A DNA stretch of 64,000 nt, from positions 310,001 through 374,000 of the forward strand of contig JADJEH010000002.1 of assembly GCA_016702305.1 (NCBI GenBank), given 5' to 3'. Source of the stretch: a bacterium. GTDB lineage: Bacteria; Electryoneota; RPQS01. Position numbers and translations under genes: made by a program. Within the stretch, counting starts at the first letter, position 1. Each line of letters begins with the position of its first letter. Shown here in pieces: positions 60,056 through 64,000 of the stretch. The notes beneath the pieces were generated by a model that worked only from the letters and a program-made list of their open reading frames with translations, made no database searches and was not told where the DNA came from.

Positions 60056-60492
60056 TCGCGCCCGATGAATTCCGCGATCGCTTCCAGGAATTTCTGGTCG
60101 CTCGCGTCGAAGTCCTTGACGTTCTTACCGTCAATGTCAATCTCACCGATGACCAGGCCATCCGCATAAATCGGCACGACGATTTCGGAGCGTGTCGAAA
60201 CAAAACACGACAGGTAGCGCGGGTCGCTGTGAACGTCATCCACGATAATCGTCTGGTCTTCGCGCACCGCCGCGCCGCAAATGCCTTGTGCGATGGGGAT
60301 GCGCGTATGCTCTGTCGGCTCATCACCCGTCCACGGTCCCAACACGAGATGGTCGCCGTCCACCCAATACAATCCAATCCAATCGTACTGGGGATGCGCC
60401 GTGCGCAACGCTTCGCACAACGCCTGACAGCGCGCGCGAAAATCGCCCAGCGGCAAACGTGAAGTGATGGACGTAGGTGAAAGTGAGATCAT
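60037..60492 (-). CDS. GAF-domain protein, free methionine-(R)-sulfoxide reductase-like
   Basis: The 151-aa single GAF domain matches fRMsr: YDWIGLYWVDGDHLVLGPWTG, GICGAAVREDQTIIVDDVHSD and YLSCFVSTRSEIVVPI. Of the three cysteines known in the family, two are present (Cys72 in GICG and Cys96 in YLSC), while the first is replaced (EHTRIP instead of ACVRIP). So reductase activity is likely but may regenerate differently. Overlaps glmM by 19 bases. Confidence 0.8.
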   Translation of the reverse strand: MISLSPTSITSRLPLGDFRARCQALCEALRTAHPQYDWIGLYWVDGDHLVLGPWTGDEPTEHTRIPIAQGICGAAVREDQTIIVDDVHSDPRYLSCFVSTRSEIVVPIYADGLVIGEIDIDGKNVKDFDASDQKFLEAIAEFIGREWPGRW

Positions 60493-60495
60493 GTC

Positions 60496-62166
60496 CTAAT
60501 CGTGTGATTGGCACCAGTTCAGAAACTCCGCCGCGCTCCACGTTGAAGGGCACAGCGCCGGCGGCAGCGGACCTTTCGCAGCCAGTTCGAGTCCATAAGT
60601 GATTTCATCCAAGCCGTTGGCCGCATGCGCGTCGGGGTTCAGCGGAATCGGCACGCCCAACTCAATCGCCCGTCCCAACCACCGCCAATCAAGGTCGAGC
60701 CGGTGCGGGCTCGAGTTCAATTCGACGGCCTTGCCATGTTCGGCGGCGCAGCGCAGCACCGCCTCATGGTCAATCGGATAACCTTCGCGTTTCAGCAGCA
60801 GCCGTCCGGTCGGATGCCCCAGCATGTCAACATGGGGATTGCGCAACGCGCCGCACAGCCGCTCCGTGGCCGCTTCCATGGTCATTTGAAAACCGGAGTG
60901 AATCGAGGCCACGACGAAGTCGAAACGTGACAGCAACAGATCGTCAAAGTCCATTCGCCCGTCGGGAAGGATGTCGCATTCGGTGCCTTTGAGAATCCGG
61001 AAGGGCGCCAATTCGCTGTTGAGCTCGTCAATCTCGTCCCATTGCTGGTGCACGCGGTCGGGCGATAACCCGCGCGCGTAGGCCGCGACTTGCGAGTGGT
61101 CGCAAATTCCCAAGAACTCATAGCCGCGCGTCATCATGGCCTCTGCCATCTGCCGCAGCGTGTGCTGACCATCCGAATAGGTCGTATGCACGTGCAAAAT
61201 GCCGCGCAGGTCGCTTCGCAGCACCGGCAACGGATAGTCACCGTCGGCGCTCGAGCGCAAAACCAAGCCTGATTCGCGCAGCGGCGGCGGCACGAACGCT
61301 AAACCGAGTGCCGCGTAAACTTCTGCTTCCGTCGCCGCGTTGATGATCTCACCGCGCTGACGCAAGGCCGCCACATGTTCCTTCGAACCGGTGGCGAGCA
61401 CGAGTCGCGTGCCAAGCTCCTGCGGCCCACATACGGACAGTTCCACTTGCATGCCGGCGCGTTCGCGGCCTTGCCAGATATCGCCGTCGCGATTCTCCCA
61501 CGTGATCCCCTCGATCCGTGCCAAAACTTCTTTGACCGCGGCATGCGCCTCGCGTTCCGCGCAGACGATGCAATCCAAGTCGCCACTCGTCTCGCAATTG
61601 CGCCGCAGACTTCCGCAGAAATAGACAAACTCCACGCCGGGAATCAGCATGATGTCGTCGCGCAAAGTGTCCGCGGCCGTATGCGCGTGGTGGCGCAGCC
61701 GCCGTTCGCCGATCGTCTTCAAGAATTCAAGGCTGGCGCGAAATTTGTCGAGCGTCTTGCCCCCGAATCCGGAGACCTTGGCCAATCGGCCTTCGTGGAT
61801 AGCGCGCTCCAACGCCATAAGTGAATCCACGCCAGCATCGCGCCACAGAGTGCGCGCTTTTTTCGGCCCAAGGCCATCCACTCGCATCAAGTCGAGCACG
61901 CCCGCCGGTACGCGATGCCGAACAGATTCCAAATCCGCGAACGTCCCGCCGTAGGCTGCTTCCCGTATCGCCAGCGCGACCGCCGGACCGATGCCGCGCA
62001 CCATGGCCAAACGATCGCCGATGAGCAGCTCCTCTAACGAGGCCCCGACGCTCTCGAGTTGCCGCGCGGCGTTGGCGAACGCCTTGGCGCGAAACTCATC
62101 CTCATCCAGCAGCCCGAGCAGCGTGGCGTACTCTTCGAGCAGTGTGATAACGTCGCCGCGTGTCAC
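60496..62166 (-). CDS. polX: DNA polymerase/3'-5' exonuclease PolX
   Basis: The 556-aa protein has HhH motifs (MVRGIGPAVALAIREA, VDGLGPKKARTLW), the family X polymerase domain with GSLRRNCETSGDLDCIV, and a C-terminal PHP exonuclease domain (HVHTTYSDGQHTLRQM, CDHSQ, ECDILPDG, SIHSGFQ, GHPTGRLL, NPDAHA). The third polymerase carboxylate, usually Asp in VDLRV, is Glu here (MQVELSV, near residue 241). Role: gap filling in base excision repair. Overlaps the PfpI gene by 4 bases. Confidence 0.93.
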   Translation of the reverse strand: MTRGDVITLLEEYATLLGLLDEDEFRAKAFANAARQLESVGASLEELLIGDRLAMVRGIGPAVALAIREAAYGGTFADLESVRHRVPAGVLDLMRVDGLGPKKARTLWRDAGVDSLMALERAIHEGRLAKVSGFGGKTLDKFRASLEFLKTIGERRLRHHAHTAADTLRDDIMLIPGVEFVYFCGSLRRNCETSGDLDCIVCAEREAHAAVKEVLARIEGITWENRDGDIWQGRERAGMQVELSVCGPQELGTRLVLATGSKEHVAALRQRGEIINAATEAEVYAALGLAFVPPPLRESGLVLRSSADGDYPLPVLRSDLRGILHVHTTYSDGQHTLRQMAEAMMTRGYEFLGICDHSQVAAYARGLSPDRVHQQWDEIDELNSELAPFRILKGTECDILPDGRMDFDDLLLSRFDFVVASIHSGFQMTMEAATERLCGALRNPHVDMLGHPTGRLLLKREGYPIDHEAVLRCAAEHGKAVELNSSPHRLDLDWRWLGRAIELGVPIPLNPDAHAANGLDEITYGLELAAKGPLPPALCPSTWSAAEFLNWCQSHD

Positions 62167-62690
62167 GCCTGCTTGTCGAGAAGTTCCATGAACTTGTGCA
62201 TGAAGGCGGGCAGGTCGTCAGGCTTACGCGCCGTCACCAGATGGCGGTCGGCGACGACTTCCTGATCCACCCATTTCGCGCCGGCGTTCACCATGTCATC
62301 GCGAATCGCCGAATAGCTTGTCACTGTTCGTCCGCGCAAGACACCGGCCGACACGAGCACCCAGCCGCCGTGACAGATGCAGGCGATGGGTTTCTTGGCG
62401 CGATCCATGTCGCGCACGAGCGCCAGCACGCTGTCGAACATGCGTAACTTATCCGGCGCCCAGCCTCCGGGAATAATAAGCCCGTCAAATTGAGTGGCTT
62501 TCACCTTGTCGGCCGTCTTATCCACTTTGACCGGATAGCCATACTTGCCTACATACTCCGGCGCGGATCCGGTGCCGACGATGACGACTTTCGCGCCTGC
62601 TTCGCGCAGACGCATGACGGGATACCAGACTTCAAGGTCCTGGTAGTGATGTTCGACGAATACCGCGATCTTCTTGCCAGCGAGGTTCAT
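62163..62690 (-). CDS. DJ-1/PfpI-family protein
   Basis: The 175-aa product has the family fold and the nucleophile elbow PIACICHGGWVLVSAG with the reactive Cys followed by His, plus the Glu in VEHHYQDLEVWYP. YhbO/PfpI-like members are described as protein deglycases or stress proteins, a disputed function. It lies 3 bases after the EamA gene in the same operon. Confidence 0.9.
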   Translation of the reverse strand: MNLAGKKIAVFVEHHYQDLEVWYPVMRLREAGAKVVIVGTGSAPEYVGKYGYPVKVDKTADKVKATQFDGLIIPGGWAPDKLRMFDSVLALVRDMDRAKKPIACICHGGWVLVSAGVLRGRTVTSYSAIRDDMVNAGAKWVDQEVVADRHLVTARKPDDLPAFMHKFMELLDKQA

Positions 62691-62693
62691 AGG

Positions 62694-63584
62694 TTAACCC
62701 GTAACTTTGCGTCTAAGGCGTTCAGCGCGGCGCATGAAGGCCGGCGCGTCCATCAAGATAACTCCGGCAATCACCAGCAGACCGCCGAACACGAGCGGCC
62801 AACCGATCACTTCGCCGACAAAATAGGCCGAGAGCGTCGTCGCGACAACTGGTTGCGGCGTCGTTAGAATGGCGACCTGCGCCGGTTCAACGCGAGTTAA
62901 TATGCTGTACCACACGACGTAGGCGACAATCGTCAGCATCAACCCCGAGTAGAACGCGCCGCTCCAGCCAATCCACGTGATGCGAGAATAGTCCTGAATC
63001 ATGGCATGGTGAATCAGAAAAGGCAGGCTGATCACGGTACCCACAATCAGCAACAGGCAAGTCATGGGCAGCGCGCCGTACTTCACGACCAGCGGCTTGC
63101 CCAGAACTGTGTATGTTGCCCATGCCAACACGGCGGTGAAGATCAACAGGTCGCCCAGAAACATCTGCGAGTGAAAATCCACCGGACCGCCGCGGGAGAC
63201 GACCAGGGCAAGTCCGGCCAGCGCTACGATAATGGCGACGACTTTGTGCGGCAGGATTTTTTCGTAGCCCAGCGCTGCCGACAGGAATAACGCGAAGACA
63301 GCCGTGGTGCCGTAGAGCAGCGCCGCGTGCGACGGCATCGTGAGGCTCATGCCGTAAAGATAGATCAACTGATTGACCGGTACGGCCACCAGTGCCAGCA
63401 GGATCACGCGCGGCCAGTCGCGGCGTTCGATCTTGGGCCATGCGCGCGCAATCAGTGCGACCGCTGTCAAGCCGAACAAGCCGATCGTCAGCCGCCAGAA
63501 CCCGAAGGCAATGGGATGGAATTCGCGCAGCGCGAGCTTGTTAAACACATAGCCGCCGCCGGTAATCGTAATGTGCGTCACCAT
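62694..63584 (-). CDS. EamA/DMT-family transporter
   Basis: The start at 63584 gives a 296-aa protein of normal length; the frame is open further upstream but would run through the HAD gene. Ten hydrophobic segments and two EamA repeats are visible (GGGYVFNKLALREFHPIAFGFWR, SLTMPSHAALLYGTTAVFALFLSAAL; then WATYTVLGKPLV, EPAQVAILTTPQPVVATTLSAYFVGE). Metabolite exporter or importer, substrate unknown. A ribosome site is weak. Confidence 0.87.
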   Translation of the reverse strand: MVTHITITGGGYVFNKLALREFHPIAFGFWRLTIGLFGLTAVALIARAWPKIERRDWPRVILLALVAVPVNQLIYLYGMSLTMPSHAALLYGTTAVFALFLSAALGYEKILPHKVVAIIVALAGLALVVSRGGPVDFHSQMFLGDLLIFTAVLAWATYTVLGKPLVVKYGALPMTCLLLIVGTVISLPFLIHHAMIQDYSRITWIGWSGAFYSGLMLTIVAYVVWYSILTRVEPAQVAILTTPQPVVATTLSAYFVGEVIGWPLVFGGLLVIAGVILMDAPAFMRRAERLRRKVTG

Positions 63585-63621
63585 CAGGCCCAGCAGCGAC
63601 AGCCGCTGTGACCACGCGGAC

Positions 63622-64000
63622 TTACTGGGCGAAGAGTTCAAGCACGTCCGCCGTCTGACTGAGGTCTTCGCGCACGACGTCGGCACCCACAGCAGCCAGC
63701 ATATCGGTCGTGTACTTTCCGCCGGTGGCGACGCCCAGCGTGCGCATCCCGAGCACTCGTGCTCCCCGGACATCGTACTCGGTATCGCCGATGACCCATG
63801 TTTCATTTGCGCGAAACGGCTCGCGGAAGTGGGCGCATGCGGCATCGAGCGCGTCCTGCAGAATCGCGTGGCGCTCCAAGTGCAGGTCGCCGAACCCGCC
63901 AACGGGGAAATAGTCGTTGAGGCCGAAGTGTCCGATCTTGGCACGCGCTCCGGCTTCCATGTTGCCGGTGCCGAGGGCCAAGGCGAAGTCGTTCGGCCGT
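63622..64000 (-). CDS. HAD-family phosphatase, 5' part outside the window
   Basis: The frame is open to the window edge, so the N-terminus with the DxD nucleophile is missing. The visible 125 residues show FALALGTGNMEAGARAKIGHFGLNDYFP (motif II region, TGN) and ETWVIGDTEYDVRGARVLGMRTLGVATG (motif IV, GDTxxD), typical of phosphoglycolate phosphatase-like HADs. Substrate unknown. Confidence 0.85.
   Translation of the reverse strand, partial: RPNDFALALGTGNMEAGARAKIGHFGLNDYFPVGGFGDLHLERHAILQDALDAACAHFREPFRANETWVIGDTEYDVRGARVLGMRTLGVATGGKYTTDMLAAVGADVVREDLSQTADVLELFAQ

Noticed and set aside
1..64000. CRISPR arrays, tRNA or rRNA genes, transposases, integrases, phage genes
   Set aside because: No regular direct repeats, cloverleaf-like sequences or recognisable proteins of these kinds were found by reading; a tRNA scan would be decisive for small RNA genes.

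Overview
The window looks like a chromosome segment of a moderately GC-rich, Gram-negative bacterium from the FCB superphylum (candidate lineages such as KSB1, Zixibacteria, Latescibacteria or Calditrichaeota; the exact phylum cannot be read from this sequence). Three secreted proteins end in the type IX-style C-terminal sorting domain (NYPNPFNPET...KMLLLK). There are many lipoproteins and outer-membrane barrels. Genes have Shine-Dalgarno sites and E. coli-like TTGACA-N17-TATAAT promoters, which argues against Bacteroidota proper. No tRNA, rRNA, CRISPR, prophage or insertion sequence was seen.

Region 1 (1-12.6 kb) is an electron-transfer island with 71 countable heme-binding sites in six complete cytochrome genes. 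A rightward block encodes a beta-barrel protein, an 11-heme periplasmic cytochrome and a 9-heme lipoprotein, the layout of a porin-cytochrome conduit. A convergent leftward block encodes a Tat-exported FeS protein, an NrfD/HmcC-like quinone-interacting membrane protein, an unannotated 40-aa membrane peptide, a 13-heme cytochrome and two tandem 17-heme proteins fused to a b-type membrane domain. It is preceded by a tetraheme c554-like gene. Together they could carry electrons from the quinone pool across both membranes, or the reverse.

Region 2 (12.8-20.6 kb) holds a secreted von Willebrand A protein, a secreted lipase-like hydrolase, an NmrA-like protein, and a thioredoxin with a TlpA-like lipoprotein.

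Region 3 (20.7-28.2 kb) is a complete, tightly overlapping leftward operon trpE-G-D-C-F-B-A-aroF. It is preceded by a consensus promoter, a 17-residue leader peptide with three Trp codons (MTWVWRWPLDSVVGSIV) and a terminator/antiterminator pair: a ribosome-mediated trp attenuator.

Region 4 (28.4-39 kb) is envelope-oriented: a sorting-domain protein, a truncated FG-GAP-like gene with an upstream 41-aa ORF, two L,D-transpeptidases with two lipoproteins, a TetR regulator, an SRPBCC protein, a PNGase F-like secreted protein, a small barrel and a lipoprotein.

Region 5 (39.1-49.4 kb) is one long rightward run: hrcA-grpE-dnaJ (without dnaK), a ComEA-like HhH protein, rsmD, a Nudix hydrolase, an N-formylglutamate-amidohydrolase-like protein, an NhaD-like antiporter, two lipoproteins, an aminotransferase, an FmdB-like zinc ribbon and a GlcD-like FAD protein. 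Region 6 (49.4-55.7 kb) has a eukaryotic-type citrate synthase, rmuC with a SprT-like protease, an OsmC protein, and dsbD with a thioredoxin. Region 7 (55.7-64 kb, leftward) has a HAD phosphatase (cut by the window end), an EamA transporter, a DJ-1/PfpI protein, polX, a free-methionine-sulfoxide-reductase-like GAF protein, a glmM-type mutase, glgC, a pyrimidine-nucleoside phosphorylase and a lysine/alanine-tailed coiled-coil protein.
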